Shown here: one piece after another, positions 25,016 to 34,190 of the stretch
Layout: the number at the start of each line of letters is the position of its first letter
Position numbering within the stretch: position 1 is the first letter of the stretch
Origin: an uncultured Alteromonadaceae bacterium
Lineage (GTDB): Bacteria > Pseudomonadota > Gammaproteobacteria > Enterobacterales > Alteromonadaceae
Direction of reading: 5' to 3'
NCBI GenBank assembly: GCA_947494925.1
Contig: CANLWS010000012.1
Location: 1-64,000, forward strand
DNA: 64,000 nt
Notes under the pieces: generated by a model
What the model was told of the DNA's origin: nothing
The model's database searches: none
Seen by the model: only the letters and a program-made list of their open reading frames with translations
Position numbers and translations under genes: made by a program

Positions 25016-26572
25016 ATGCGATTGGAAATTATCTGTCAGGACAGGCTAGGCATTGCCCAAGATGTGCTGGACATACTGGTTAACTACGAAATAGATTTGC
25101 GTGGCATCGAAATTGATATCACAGGTAAAATATTCCTGAATTTTCCGAATATTGAGTTTAAAGATTTCCAGCATTTGATGCCCGAAATCAGGCGCATCGA
25201 GGGAATAGAAGACGTAAAAACGACGCCATTCATGCCCATGGAACGGGAGCAAAACCAATTGAGAGCTTTGCTGCAGACGCTCCCTGACCCAGTATTTTCC
25301 CTGGATACAAAAGGAAGAGTATTGATGGTCAATGAGGCCGTTTCCACAAGCCTGGAAGAATCACCTGAATCGGTTTTGGGTTCAGATATCAGTGACTATG
25401 TGCGCGGGTTTAACTTCAATCGCTGGCTGGACGGGAAAAGCCCTACTGCTCAGACTCAAAAAATAAAGTTTATTGAGCAAGACTTCTTAGCTGATATTTC
25501 TCCTGTGATGGTACCTGATGGAGATGGTGAATCAATTCTAGCGGGCGCCTTGTTAATGTTGAAATCTGAGTTCCGGTTGGGACAACAGCTGACCGTATTT
25601 CATCAAGCCAACGCGGATAGCTTTGCTTCAGTTCAGGCCAATAGTAATGTCATGAAAAAAGTGGTGAGAGAAGCCACAAGAATGGCAGAGCTGGATGGCT
25701 CAATTTTAATTTTTGGCGAGACAGGAACAGGAAAAGAACTGCTGGCAAGGGCATGTCATGAGGCAAGCCGACGGGCAAGTGGGAATTTTCTGGTACTTAA
25801 TTGCGCATCGCTGCCTGACAGCGTTGCAGAAACTGAGTTGTTTGGTTATGCCGCTGGTGCCTTCGGACAAACAGAGGGTAAGGCAGGCTTGTTGGAGCAA
25901 GCACAGGGTGGAACATTATTTCTCGATGAAGTCGGGGACATGTCCACTCAGCTACAGGCCAAATTACTACGAGTGCTGCAGGATGGTTCATTCAGACGAG
26001 TGGGCGATACCAGTGAAGTGAAAGTTGATGTGCGAATTGTGTGTACAACCCAAAAGGATCTGGGGCAATTAGTTCAGGATGGACAGTTCAGAGAGGATTT
26101 GTATTATCGTCTTAATGTCCTCAGTCTGGTGGTTCCGCCCTTAAGAGAACGGAAATCTGACATCATTTCTTTGGCTGAACGATTTTTAAAACAACACAGT
26201 GTCAAACTTGGGCGACGGGCACCTAAACTCAATAAAACCTGTGTCGATTACCTGCAAACATACCCTTGGCCGGGCAATGTACGACAACTTGAAAATGCCC
26301 TGTATCGCGCTTTGTCTTTGCTGGAAGGGAACGAATTGGGCAAAGAGCATATTCAATTGCCATCGGCTGCCACCAGTATCAGTTTTGTACCAGAAGATTT
26401 TGAAGGATCTCTGGAAGAGGAAGTCAAACGCTTTGAAAAAGATCTGCTAAAACGACTTTATCCGTTCTACCCAAGTACAAGACAACTTGCTAAAAAGTTG
26501 GGGCTTTCTCATACCGCAATCGCCAATAAATTGCGTGAATATGGAATCAATAAGAAGACTGTAAAAATTTAG
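25016..26572 (+). CDS. tyrR: aromatic amino acid regulator TyrR
   Basis: The 518-residue protein has the TyrR order: ACT domain from the first residue (MRLEIICQDRLGIAQDVLDIL), PAS domain (LLQTLPDPVFSLDTKGRVLMVNEA), AAA+ domain with Walker A GETGTGKE near 234 and a C-terminal helix-turn-helix (STRQLAKKLGLSHTAIANKL). The loop that is GAFTGA in sigma-54 activators reads GAFGQTEG, as expected for TyrR, which works with sigma-70. The 33 residues upstream of ATG 25016 would cover the TyrR box and are not likely translated. Confidence 0.96.
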   Translation: MRLEIICQDRLGIAQDVLDILVNYEIDLRGIEIDITGKIFLNFPNIEFKDFQHLMPEIRRIEGIEDVKTTPFMPMEREQNQLRALLQTLPDPVFSLDTKGRVLMVNEAVSTSLEESPESVLGSDISDYVRGFNFNRWLDGKSPTAQTQKIKFIEQDFLADISPVMVPDGDGESILAGALLMLKSEFRLGQQLTVFHQANADSFASVQANSNVMKKVVREATRMAELDGSILIFGETGTGKELLARACHEASRRASGNFLVLNCASLPDSVAETELFGYAAGAFGQTEGKAGLLEQAQGGTLFLDEVGDMSTQLQAKLLRVLQDGSFRRVGDTSEVKVDVRIVCTTQKDLGQLVQDGQFREDLYYRLNVLSLVVPPLRERKSDIISLAERFLKQHSVKLGRRAPKLNKTCVDYLQTYPWPGNVRQLENALYRALSLLEGNELGKEHIQLPSAATSISFVPEDFEGSLEEEVKRFEKDLLKRLYPFYPSTRQLAKKLGLSHTAIANKLREYGINKKTVKI

Positions 26573-26614
26573 TTACAGCTTTGTTGCGAAATGTTGACAT
26601 ATTCGATCAAAAGT

Positions 26615-26635
26615 AGCCCCGTTTCAGGGGCTTTA
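26615..26635 (+). terminator. probable terminator after tyrR
   Basis: Agcccc and ggggct form a 6-bp stem with a six-base loop, followed by tttaaaa. The T-tract is short. Confidence 0.65.
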
Positions 26636-26652
26636 AAATCATTGTTCATCAG

Positions 26653-26670
26653 TGTAAATATTTAGGTACA
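26653..26670 (+). promoter_or_regulatory. candidate TyrR box before hppD
   Basis: TGTAAA-tattta-GGTACA matches the TyrR consensus at 10 of 12 positions and lies 104 bases before hppD, almost the same distance as the box before phhA. Taken alone the match is weak evidence. Confidence 0.5.
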
Positions 26671-26774
26671 GCATAATGTTGTCCTGCTCAGAAAAGCATC
26701 GTATCCGGTAAGCTTCTAATCAGGCTAGGATTGTAGTCTAGTAGCGATAATTTAATCGCTACGAGAATACCCAA

Positions 26775-27866
26775 ATGACTACAGATTTTAACTATAACCC
26801 ACTTGATTGTGACGGCTTCGAATTCGTTGAATATACCGCTGCTGATGAGAATGGTATTCAAGCGCTTAAGGATTTATTTATTTCTCTTGGTTTTGCTGAA
26901 GTTGCAGAACACCGTTCAAAGCGCGTTTGGTTGTTCAAACAAGGTGACGTGAATTTTATCGTCAACGCTGAGCCAGCTTCTCAAGCAGAAGAATTTGCCC
27001 GTTTGCGCGGCCCCAGCGTGTGTGGCATGGCATTTAGAGTAAAAGATGCCGGCAAAGCCTTGCAGCATGCTGTTAAAAACGGTGCTAAACAATTTGTTGG
27101 CAACCTGGGTGCAATGGAACTGAACTTGCCAGCTGTTTATGGCATAGGTGAAAGCACGCTTTATTTCATTGACCGTTACGGTGATGAATCTATCTATGAT
27201 ATCGACTTCAAGTTTTATTCAGACTGGAAAGAGAGAATGGCGAAAGCAGATGCTGGGCTGGCTGTTCTTGATCACCTAACACACAACGTCAAGCGCGGAA
27301 ATATGGCTGTTTGGGCTGATTTTTATGAGCGTATTGGTAACTTCAGGGAAATCCGTTACTTCGATATCGAAGGTAAATTGACTGGATTGGTTAGTAAAGC
27401 AATGACTTCGCCCTGTGGGAAAATTCGTATTCCCATTAATGAATCCTCCGATGACAAATCTCAGATCGAAGAATTTATCCGTGAGTACAACGGCGAAGGT
27501 ATTCAGCACATCGCCCTGTCTACCGACGATATTTACAAGACAGTTGCCGAATTGAAGTCACGGGGATTGAAGTTTATGGATACACCTGACACTTACTATG
27601 CGAATGTCGACAAACGCGTTGCAGGTCACGGCGAAGATTTGCAGCAACTGAAGGATCTCCGGGTACTGATCGATGGTGCACCAATGAAAGATGGTATATT
27701 GCTGCAAATATTTACGGATACTGTTATCGGGCCCGTGTTCTTCGAAATTATTCAGCGTAAAGGCAATGAAGGTTTCGGCGAAGGAAACTTCAAGGCTTTG
27801 TTTGAATCAATAGAGCAGGATCAAATCAATCGCGGCGTGATTGATGGAGAGAAAACCAATGCGTAG
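26775..27866 (+). CDS. hppD: 4-hydroxyphenylpyruvate dioxygenase
   Basis: The enzyme converts 4-hydroxyphenylpyruvate into homogentisate with Fe(II) and oxygen, the second step of tyrosine breakdown. The 363-residue protein has two VOC half-domains. The iron ligands can be seen in LDHLTHNV, GIQHIALST and the final Glu of FFEIIQRKGNEGFGEGNF, the last being the enzyme's signature C-terminus. It is the first gene of hppD-hmgA-fahA-maiA and overlaps hmgA by eight bases. Confidence 0.97.
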   Translation: MTTDFNYNPLDCDGFEFVEYTAADENGIQALKDLFISLGFAEVAEHRSKRVWLFKQGDVNFIVNAEPASQAEEFARLRGPSVCGMAFRVKDAGKALQHAVKNGAKQFVGNLGAMELNLPAVYGIGESTLYFIDRYGDESIYDIDFKFYSDWKERMAKADAGLAVLDHLTHNVKRGNMAVWADFYERIGNFREIRYFDIEGKLTGLVSKAMTSPCGKIRIPINESSDDKSQIEEFIREYNGEGIQHIALSTDDIYKTVAELKSRGLKFMDTPDTYYANVDKRVAGHGEDLQQLKDLRVLIDGAPMKDGILLQIFTDTVIGPVFFEIIQRKGNEGFGEGNFKALFESIEQDQINRGVIDGEKTNA

Positions 27867-29004
27867 ATGGATAAATTTCCCACGCCAGGAAGGTATTTCT
27901 TCCAGGCAAGCTCATGCAGATTTCCCTGAACAGGGTATTTATGAGCGGGAAATTGGTCGCAGTGGGTTTTTCGGGCCAGCAACTCATTTGCATCACAAAC
28001 ATGCTCCAACGGGTTGGGTTGATTGGCAAGGGCCCCTGCGGCCGCGAGCGTTTGATCTCAACGAGTTGAATAACACACAATTCAGCACGTCAACAACCTC
28101 ACCATGGGCCGCACCTGTAATTCTGTACAATGCCCACTGCCAATATAGACTTTGGCAGTGCAGCTCCAAGATGCAGAAACTGGCCCGCAATGCGGACGGT
28201 GATGAGCTGTTGTTCATCCACGAAGGGGCGGGTGAACTCTATTGTGACTACGGCCACTTGCGTGTTGAACAAGGTGACTATGTCGTCTTGCCCAGAGCAA
28301 CAATGTGGCGGATAGAACCCGATTCGACTATGCAAATCCTGATGATTGAAGCCACAAATGATAGCTATCAACTTCCCGAAAAAGGAATGGTTGGTCCTCA
28401 TGCTGTGTTTGATGCAGGTATGCTGGATACACCAAAAATCGACCAGCGCTTTCTCGACCAACAGGATGAGAATACCTGGCAGGTTGAGGTGAAACGCCAT
28501 AATCAATTGTCGGTCATCACTTATCCATTTAATCCGCTGGATGCGATAGGCTGGCATGGTGATCTGACTGTTGTGCGCATAAACTGGCGAGATATTCGGC
28601 CTCTTATGAGTCACCGTTATCATTTGCCGCCTTCTGCCCACACAACCTTTGTTGCAAGCCGCTTTGTGATTTGTACTTTTGTCCCCAGACCGATAGAAAG
28701 CGATCCTGGGGCATTGAAAGTGCCCTTTTATCACAACAATGATGATTATGACGAGGTTTTGTTCTATCACGAAGGTGACTTTTTCAGCCGGGACAATATC
28801 GAAAAAGGCATGGTGACTTTTCACCCTGCAGGATTTACCCATGGGCCACATCCAAAAGCGTTTCAGGCTGGATTGGAATACAAAAAGAAATTCACTGATG
28901 AAGTAGCGGTTATGTTAGATACCCGTGATGCACTGCACATTGGTGAAGCGGCTGAGTCCGTTGAAAACCCAGAATATGTTAATAGCTGGCAAGTTAAGCC
29001 GTAA
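27859..29004 (+). CDS. hmgA: homogentisate 1,2-dioxygenase
   Basis: The enzyme opens the ring of homogentisate to maleylacetoacetate. The 381-residue cupin protein shows the short-type N-terminus RRWINFPRQEG, EIGRSGFFGPATHLHHKHAPTGW and the metal-site region YHNNDDYDEVLFYHEGDF, followed by HPAGFTHGPHP. I start at ATG 27859, eight bases inside hppD, with GGAGAG upstream; TTG 27841 is also open. Order in the operon matches the pathway. Confidence 0.93.
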   Translation: MRRWINFPRQEGISSRQAHADFPEQGIYEREIGRSGFFGPATHLHHKHAPTGWVDWQGPLRPRAFDLNELNNTQFSTSTTSPWAAPVILYNAHCQYRLWQCSSKMQKLARNADGDELLFIHEGAGELYCDYGHLRVEQGDYVVLPRATMWRIEPDSTMQILMIEATNDSYQLPEKGMVGPHAVFDAGMLDTPKIDQRFLDQQDENTWQVEVKRHNQLSVITYPFNPLDAIGWHGDLTVVRINWRDIRPLMSHRYHLPPSAHTTFVASRFVICTFVPRPIESDPGALKVPFYHNNDDYDEVLFYHEGDFFSRDNIEKGMVTFHPAGFTHGPHPKAFQAGLEYKKKFTDEVAVMLDTRDALHIGEAAESVENPEYVNSWQVKP

Positions 29005-29035
29005 GCCTTACATTCAGGAATAAGAATCAGAATTT

Positions 29036-30046
29036 ATGAAACTAGCAAGCATTAAAAATCAAACCAGAGATGGGAAACTCGTAGTCGTGAGCAAAGATCT
29101 GTCACGTTACATTCCAGTACCGCATATTGCTGAAACAATGCAACAGGCATTGGACAACTGGGCGGTCGTTGAAGGTCAGCTTCAGGAAGTTTATCTTGCT
29201 TTGACTCAGGGGGAGCTGGCTGACGCTCTGGCGTTTGAGGCAGGGCAATGTGAATCTCCTCTTCCACGCGCTTATCAATGGGCCGATGGAAGTGCTTACG
29301 TTAATCACGTAGAACTAGTTCGCAAAGCCAGGAGTGCAGAAATTCCGGAAAGCTTCTGGACTGATCCACTGATGTACCAGGGTGGGTCCGATGATTTTAT
29401 TGGCCCTGAGGACGATGTGTTGTTGCCTAGCGACGAGTGGGGCGTTGATTTTGAGGCTGAGGTCGCTGTTATTACTGATGACGTGCCAATGGGCGTAAGC
29501 AGCGACAATGCTGGTGATTATGTGCGCCTTGTCATGCTGGTTAATGATGTGTCATTGCGTGGCTTGATCCCTGGCGAGTTGGCTAAAGGATTTGGTTTCT
29601 TTCAGTCAAAGCCAGCTTCTGCTTTTACACCAGTGGCGGTTACACCGGATGAACTTGGCAGTCATTGGCGCGACAGTAAGTTACACTTGCCGTTGTTATC
29701 TGAATATAACGGCAAAGCCTTTGGCAAACCCCAGGCTGGCGAAGATATGACCTTTAACTTTGCCCAGTTAATTGCCCATGCTGCAAAAACGCGGAATCTG
29801 GGCGCTGGCGCAGTAATTGGCTCCGGAACAGTTTCTAATAAGCAAGGTACACAATGGGGTACATCGATTGAAGAGGGCGGTGTAGGATATTCCTGTATTG
29901 CTGAAGTTCGGATGATTGAAACAATTCGGGATGGAAAGCCGTCAACGTCTTTTATGAAGTTCGGGGATTCCATTAAAATCGAAATGTTTGATGAAGATGG
30001 AAATAACCTGTTTGGTAGCATTGAACAGAAAATTAAAAAGGCCTAA
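29036..30046 (+). CDS. fahA: fumarylacetoacetate hydrolase
   Basis: The enzyme splits fumarylacetoacetate into fumarate and acetoacetate, the last step of tyrosine breakdown. The 336-residue protein has the FAH fold: VDFEAEVAVI (metal-binding Glu residues), VNDVSLRGL, KGFGFFQSKPASAFTPVAV and GAGAVIGSGTVSNKQG. It is the bacterial form related to the eukaryotic FAH C-terminal domain. It follows hmgA by 31 bases. Confidence 0.94.
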   Translation: MKLASIKNQTRDGKLVVVSKDLSRYIPVPHIAETMQQALDNWAVVEGQLQEVYLALTQGELADALAFEAGQCESPLPRAYQWADGSAYVNHVELVRKARSAEIPESFWTDPLMYQGGSDDFIGPEDDVLLPSDEWGVDFEAEVAVITDDVPMGVSSDNAGDYVRLVMLVNDVSLRGLIPGELAKGFGFFQSKPASAFTPVAVTPDELGSHWRDSKLHLPLLSEYNGKAFGKPQAGEDMTFNFAQLIAHAAKTRNLGAGAVIGSGTVSNKQGTQWGTSIEEGGVGYSCIAEVRMIETIRDGKPSTSFMKFGDSIKIEMFDEDGNNLFGSIEQKIKKA

Positions 30047-30084
30047 AGTTAAAACTAACTAGTAGTCTTTCAGAGTTTAAAAAT

Positions 30085-30741
30085 ATGAGTTTAAAGCTAT
30101 ACGGTTATTGGCGTTCTTCAGCGACCTATCGCGTTCGGATAGCGCTGAATCTAAAGCAGCTCGATTACGAATATATACCGGTTAACCTGGCCAAGGATGG
30201 TGGTGAGCAGTTTGCAGCAGACTATGCTGGATTAAATCCTGCTCATCTGGTTCCAACCTATGTGGATGACGATGAGGATATAATTCTGACTCAGTCATTG
30301 GCAATTATTGAATATGTCGATGAAAAATATGATTCTGGTTTCAGGCTGATCCCATCTCACAAACTTGATCGGGCCAGAGTCAGAATGGTTTCACAGGATG
30401 TCGCCTGTGACATACAGCCTGTGGCTAACTTGCGGGTATTAAATAAACTGAGCAATCAGTTTGATGCTTCTGCAGAATTGCGCGGAGCTTGGTGCAATGA
30501 TTGGATTGAAACGGGCTTCAGGGCCATTGAAAAACGTCTGGAGACCACGGCAGGTAAATTCTGTTTTGGATTCGACTTGAGTATGGCGGATGTGTGTCTG
30601 GTACCTCAGGTTTACAACGCCGAACGGTTTGACGTTGATATGAATGCCTTTCCGATAATCCAACGAGTTGCTGAGAATTGCAACGAGCTTGAAGAGTTTG
30701 TTAAAGCATTGCCAGAAAACCAAATGGACGCAGTAAAGTAG
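30085..30741 (+). CDS. maiA: maleylacetoacetate isomerase (zeta-class GST)
   Basis: The enzyme isomerises maleylacetoacetate to fumarylacetoacetate using glutathione. The 218-residue protein has the zeta-class hallmark SSATYRVRIALNLK near residue 11, with the catalytic Ser, NPAHLVPTYVDDDE and TQSLAIIEYVDE in the thioredoxin-like half, and an all-helical C-terminal half. It is the last gene of the homogentisate operon, so the whole route from tyrosine-derived 4-hydroxyphenylpyruvate to central metabolites is encoded in one block. Confidence 0.95.
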   Translation: MSLKLYGYWRSSATYRVRIALNLKQLDYEYIPVNLAKDGGEQFAADYAGLNPAHLVPTYVDDDEDIILTQSLAIIEYVDEKYDSGFRLIPSHKLDRARVRMVSQDVACDIQPVANLRVLNKLSNQFDASAELRGAWCNDWIETGFRAIEKRLETTAGKFCFGFDLSMADVCLVPQVYNAERFDVDMNAFPIIQRVAENCNELEEFVKALPENQMDAVK

Positions 30742-30764
30742 AGTTATACCAATCCGCATTAAAT

Positions 30765-30788
30765 GGAAGCGATCAGGCGATCGCTTCC
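30765..30788. terminator. strong hairpin in the convergent gap maiA / GGDEF gene
   Basis: GGAAGCGATC and GATCGCTTCC form a perfect 10-bp stem with a four-base loop. It includes the last codons of the minus-strand gene. There is no clear T-run on the plus side, so its action as a terminator is uncertain. Confidence 0.45.
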
Positions 30789-31882
30789 AAACTGACAATC
30801 TGATTCCGACCTTTGTTTTTGGCCATGTACATAGCTTTGTCTATACGGTCAAACAAAGTATCCACAGTATCAAATGGGGAAATCACAGACACCCCAAACG
30901 AAGCCGAAATTCTTTCAATATTTTCTATTTGTAGAGAATAAATTGCAGTTTTGAGACGTTGGGCTATTGCTTCAAGAGCGGATAAGTCGACATTTTCAAC
31001 GATTAACAAAAATTCCTCACCACCCCATCGAATCAATTGGTTTTCACTTTTCAATATATTGTTGCAGCAGTCTACTATGCTGCATAGAACTATGTCTCCA
31101 GTGGCATGTCCGAATACATCATTGATCTTTTTGAAATTATCTATGTCGAATAGAATCGCCCCGGCATTGTTGTTATGACGCTTTGCAATTTGACGAAGAA
31201 CTGATTCACCCGCCCGTCGATTAAGACATCCTGTGAGACCGTCTATTTCAGACAGCTTCCTCATCTCATTTTGGCTTTGGCGCATATCGCTAAGTGTTCT
31301 CTTCGCCTGGCTAACTAGCGGGATAAGAGTAAAAGTGACAAGACATACCGGGCCAAGCAGCACAATAAAATCCATGCCTCTGGGTTCTAAAATCTCTGCA
31401 GGATTTAAAACAAGATACAAGGCCACCGGGAATGAAAACATCAGCCAGGTAAACACAGTTGCCTTTAGTATCTGTTTTGGCCTGATTATCAGGATTAACG
31501 CGATCACCATGGGAATGACGAGAGGTAGAACCGGAGGCAGCTGATCAATCAGCCGCAGAGCGGGATCTGAATGAGTAACATAGCTAAAATACCAAATAGG
31601 TGTAGCCATGCAAATCACGGCGCCAATAAAACTAGAGAACAAAACGGTTTTCACCGCAAACCATCGGAGTTTCAAGACTAGGTAGGCCATGATAAAGCCC
31701 ACAAAAGCAAAAGGTGGTACTATTAAATTGAGTATATGAGGATCTGTTTCCAGTTGGTGAATTAGCGTCGCGAAAAACGTCGCAAATAAGCCCGAAATCA
31801 ATACTATTTTGGTAAGTTTTTCAGTGAATTGATCTAATTCATCGACATTTTGGTCTGTGGTGGACTGCAAGTTCTTACTCAT
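30773..31882 (-). CDS. membrane-bound diguanylate cyclase (GGDEF)
   Basis: The 369-residue protein has six or so membrane helices over residues 25-190, a short linker and a C-terminal GGDEF domain beginning ...SEIDGLTGCLNRR. The active site reads GGEEF at 287-291 and FDIDNFKKINDVFGHATGD is intact, so it should make cyclic di-GMP. No RxxD inhibitory site stands ahead of GGEEF. The membrane part is a generic sensor without a recognised ligand motif. It is convergent with maiA. Confidence 0.93.
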   Translation of the reverse strand: MSKNLQSTTDQNVDELDQFTEKLTKIVLISGLFATFFATLIHQLETDPHILNLIVPPFAFVGFIMAYLVLKLRWFAVKTVLFSSFIGAVICMATPIWYFSYVTHSDPALRLIDQLPPVLPLVIPMVIALILIIRPKQILKATVFTWLMFSFPVALYLVLNPAEILEPRGMDFIVLLGPVCLVTFTLIPLVSQAKRTLSDMRQSQNEMRKLSEIDGLTGCLNRRAGESVLRQIAKRHNNNAGAILFDIDNFKKINDVFGHATGDIVLCSIVDCCNNILKSENQLIRWGGEEFLLIVENVDLSALEAIAQRLKTAIYSLQIENIERISASFGVSVISPFDTVDTLFDRIDKAMYMAKNKGRNQIVSLEAIA

Positions 31883-31932
31883 AATATCGATTCAACCAGT
31901 TGATAAATTCGGCGCGCAAAGTGATGGATTCA

Positions 31933-32400
31933 TTACTGATTTTTAATTGGTAGTTCTGTGGTGTTTTTTACCTGCTTAAGAGCAAAAGTCGAACTGAGGT
32001 GATCAACAAGCGGTAAATGCGTGAGTTTACTCTTCAGCAGGTGTTCGTATTCCTCAATACTTTCCACTATGACTTTAAGCAAATAATCTTTATCTCCACT
32101 TGTGGTATGACACTCAACAATTTCGTCGATACTCTGGACTGCATCTTCAAAATCATTAAGCGAATCACCATCATGGTTTTTCAATGTCACGTAAATAAAA
32201 ACAGATACTCCAAGATTTAGCTTTTTGTTGTCTAGCAAGGTGACTTTTTGTTTGATAATCCCATCAGCTTCCATCCTTTTGACCCTTCTCCAGCAGGGGG
32301 TGTGGGATAGCCCTACTTGCTGACTGAGTTCTGCCATCGAGACGGTGGCATCTTTTTGCAGTACACGTAATATTTCGCGATCAAACTTATCGAGTTTCAT
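31933..32400 (-). CDS. Lrp/AsnC family transcriptional regulator
   Basis: The 155-residue protein has the Lrp helix-turn-helix (KFDREILRVLQKDATVSMAELSQQVGLSHTPCWRRVKRME) and the C-terminal RAM/ACT ligand domain (HTTSGDKDYLLKVIVESIEEYE). I start at MKLDKFD, ATG 32400, the normal Lrp beginning; the frame is open to 32460. It diverges from leucine dehydrogenase, so control of that gene by branched-chain amino acids is the likely role. It is not Lrp itself, judging by sequence. Confidence 0.92.
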   Translation of the reverse strand: MKLDKFDREILRVLQKDATVSMAELSQQVGLSHTPCWRRVKRMEADGIIKQKVTLLDNKKLNLGVSVFIYVTLKNHDGDSLNDFEDAVQSIDEIVECHTTSGDKDYLLKVIVESIEEYEHLLKSKLTHLPLVDHLSSTFALKQVKNTTELPIKNQ

Positions 32401-32618
32401 TATTTGTGAGTAAACAGAAAATTTGCGGACTAGCATGCGCAAAAAGTTTATCTTTTTCAATAGTGATTATTAGGATATTCATCCTAGAGGGTGGAAGGCA
32501 AAAGTTACAACGTTTCGGTTTGTTCTAAAGGCCCAAAAACATCGCAACGATTATCCTCATAGACATGGGGTAATATGGTCTCTTGGGCCCTACTTAACAA
32601 TAATAATAGAGATTCAAT

Positions 32619-33668
32619 ATGTCAGTGTTCGACCACAAAGAATTTGATGACCATGAGCATGTCGCGTTTTTTAATGATAAGGCTTCTGGTTTGCAGGCCA
32701 TTATTGCCGTGCATAACACCAATCTCGGGCCATCACTGGGTGGTTGCAGGATGTGGGCCTACCAAAATAGTGATGAAGCACTAAATGATGTGTTGAGATT
32801 GTCCCGAGGTATGACCTACAAAGCTGCCATGGCAGATTTAAAGTTAGGGGGAGGCAAGTCAGTGATTATCGGTAATCCGCGCAAAGATAAATCTGCCGAG
32901 AAAATGCGTGCCATGGGGCAATTTGTAGATAGCCTCGGCGGCAAATATATCACAGCAGAAGATTCCGGAATTGCCGTAGCTGATATACAACTGATGGCTG
33001 AAAATACTGCGTATGTTGGCGGTGTAGAGGCTAAATATCGTTATGATGGTGGCCCCGCAGACGGTAACCCTGCTCCATCAACGGCATACGGTGTTTTTGT
33101 TGGTTTAGAGGCTAGTGTCAGACACAAATTTGGCTCAGACCTGCGAGGGGTGCGTGTCGCAATTCAAGGGCTGGGTCACGTGGGATATAGGCTTGCAGAG
33201 CATTTGCATCAGCAGGGAGCAAAATTATATGTGACAGATATTTTCCCTGAGAGTCTTGAAAAAGCTTCACAGAATCTCGGTGCTAACGTGGTTGCACCTG
33301 ATGAAATTTTTGCTCTTGATGTGGACGTGTTCTCTCCTTGTGCGTTAGGGGCTGCTGTTAATACATCGAGCCTGATGCAATTAAAAGCTGGTGTTATTGC
33401 AGGCGCAGCGAATAATCAACTGGCAGAAGAGGCATATGGTGAGATCTTGCGCGATAAGGGTATTCTCTATGCACCCGACTATGTTATCAACGCAGGCGGT
33501 GTCATCGATATCTATCACCAGAGAATGTTGAGCACAGCAGATGCCATGCGTGCCCACATAGAAAAGATAGGGGATACACTGGAACAAATTTTTGTCAGGT
33601 CTGAATCAGACAGGTTGGCGACCAATCTGGTTGCAAACAAAATGGCAGAAGAAAGATTTAATCGATAA
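32619..33668 (+). CDS. ldh: leucine dehydrogenase (Glu/Leu/Phe/Val dehydrogenase family)
   Basis: The enzyme deaminates leucine and other branched-chain amino acids with NAD. The 349-residue length and LGPSLGGCRMW...RLSRGMTYKAAMADLKLGGGKSVI, with substrate and catalytic lysines, match the leucine dehydrogenase branch rather than glutamate dehydrogenase. The Rossmann motif is IQGLGHVGYRLAEHL. Phenylalanine or valine could also be used. Expression is probably controlled by the divergent Lrp-type gene. Confidence 0.9.
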   Translation: MSVFDHKEFDDHEHVAFFNDKASGLQAIIAVHNTNLGPSLGGCRMWAYQNSDEALNDVLRLSRGMTYKAAMADLKLGGGKSVIIGNPRKDKSAEKMRAMGQFVDSLGGKYITAEDSGIAVADIQLMAENTAYVGGVEAKYRYDGGPADGNPAPSTAYGVFVGLEASVRHKFGSDLRGVRVAIQGLGHVGYRLAEHLHQQGAKLYVTDIFPESLEKASQNLGANVVAPDEIFALDVDVFSPCALGAAVNTSSLMQLKAGVIAGAANNQLAEEAYGEILRDKGILYAPDYVINAGGVIDIYHQRMLSTADAMRAHIEKIGDTLEQIFVRSESDRLATNLVANKMAEERFNR

Positions 33669-33691
33669 GCGACTGAATTACAGATTAGCGG

Positions 33692-33720
33692 TTGCATATT
33701 TATCGGCGTTTGGTCATAAT
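33692..33720 (+). promoter_or_regulatory. possible promoter of the SRP RNA gene
   Basis: TTGCAT at 33692 and CATAAT at 33715 are separated by 17 bases. Transcription would begin some 40 bases before the 5' end of the mature RNA, leaving a leader to be trimmed as in E. coli. Confidence 0.4.
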
Positions 33721-33767
33721 GCGCGCCGCTTTGCAGTTGTGTTAACACTATTGTGAAGTTCTTCTAT

Positions 33768-33879
33768 GGTGGTCCTTTGGTCCTTCCGCAATGATACTCT
33801 GTGAACCCGGTCAGGCCTGGAAGGGAGCAGCCGCAGCAGACGACTCATGTGCCGGAATGTGGCTGGGGGATCGCCACCC
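33768..33879 (+). ncRNA. ffs: signal recognition particle RNA, small 4.5S type
   Basis: The RNA forms the SRP with Ffh and targets membrane proteins to the inner membrane. The conserved apical hairpin is unmistakable: tcaggcctggaagggagcagcc near 33811-33832 with its GGAA-type tetraloop and asymmetric loop, followed by tgtgccgg-aatgt. The ends pair as ggtgg (33768) with ccacc (33874). Length of about 112 matches gammaproteobacterial 4.5S RNA. End points are set by pairing. Confidence 0.95.
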
Positions 33880-33920
33880 AACACTCAAATCTACCTTATG
33901 TTATTAGCCAGGCTTATGGG

Positions 33921-34190
33921 TTAACCTGTTTTGGCTTTCTCATCCAAAAAAGCAATACCTTTAGATACCGCGTTTACCACGTTCATTTCCATTTGCTGAC
34001 GCTCGTTCTGTGGTAAATAAAACGCCATATCAACTTCATAACGAATATAGCGTGGCGGAACCTGGTTCAGTGCCAGACAACAGAGATCGGCAACATAATT
34101 GCTATCTTTTGACTTGTTAATACCCAGCATCTCAATTCGTTCCAGAATTAAATGTTCATAATAGTTATGAATATCATCATCTAACTTCAT
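33921..34190 (-). CDS. ComFB family protein (late competence development type)
   Basis: The 89-residue protein opens with DDIHNYYEHLILERIEML and has the family core DLCCLALNQVPPRYIRYEVD. ComFB proteins are small cytoplasmic proteins; some have been reported as cyclic dinucleotide receptors. GAGG precedes the ATG. It stands alone after the SRP RNA gene, on the other strand. A link with the cyclic di-GMP synthase 2 kb away is only a guess. Confidence 0.8.
   Translation of the reverse strand: MKLDDDIHNYYEHLILERIEMLGINKSKDSNYVADLCCLALNQVPPRYIRYEVDMAFYLPQNERQQMEMNVVNAVSKGIAFLDEKAKTG

Noticed and set aside
25016-26572. TyrR as a sigma-54 activator
   Set aside because: The AAA+ domain lacks the GAFTGA loop (GAFGQ here), as in known TyrR. 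No sigma-54 site was seen at its targets.
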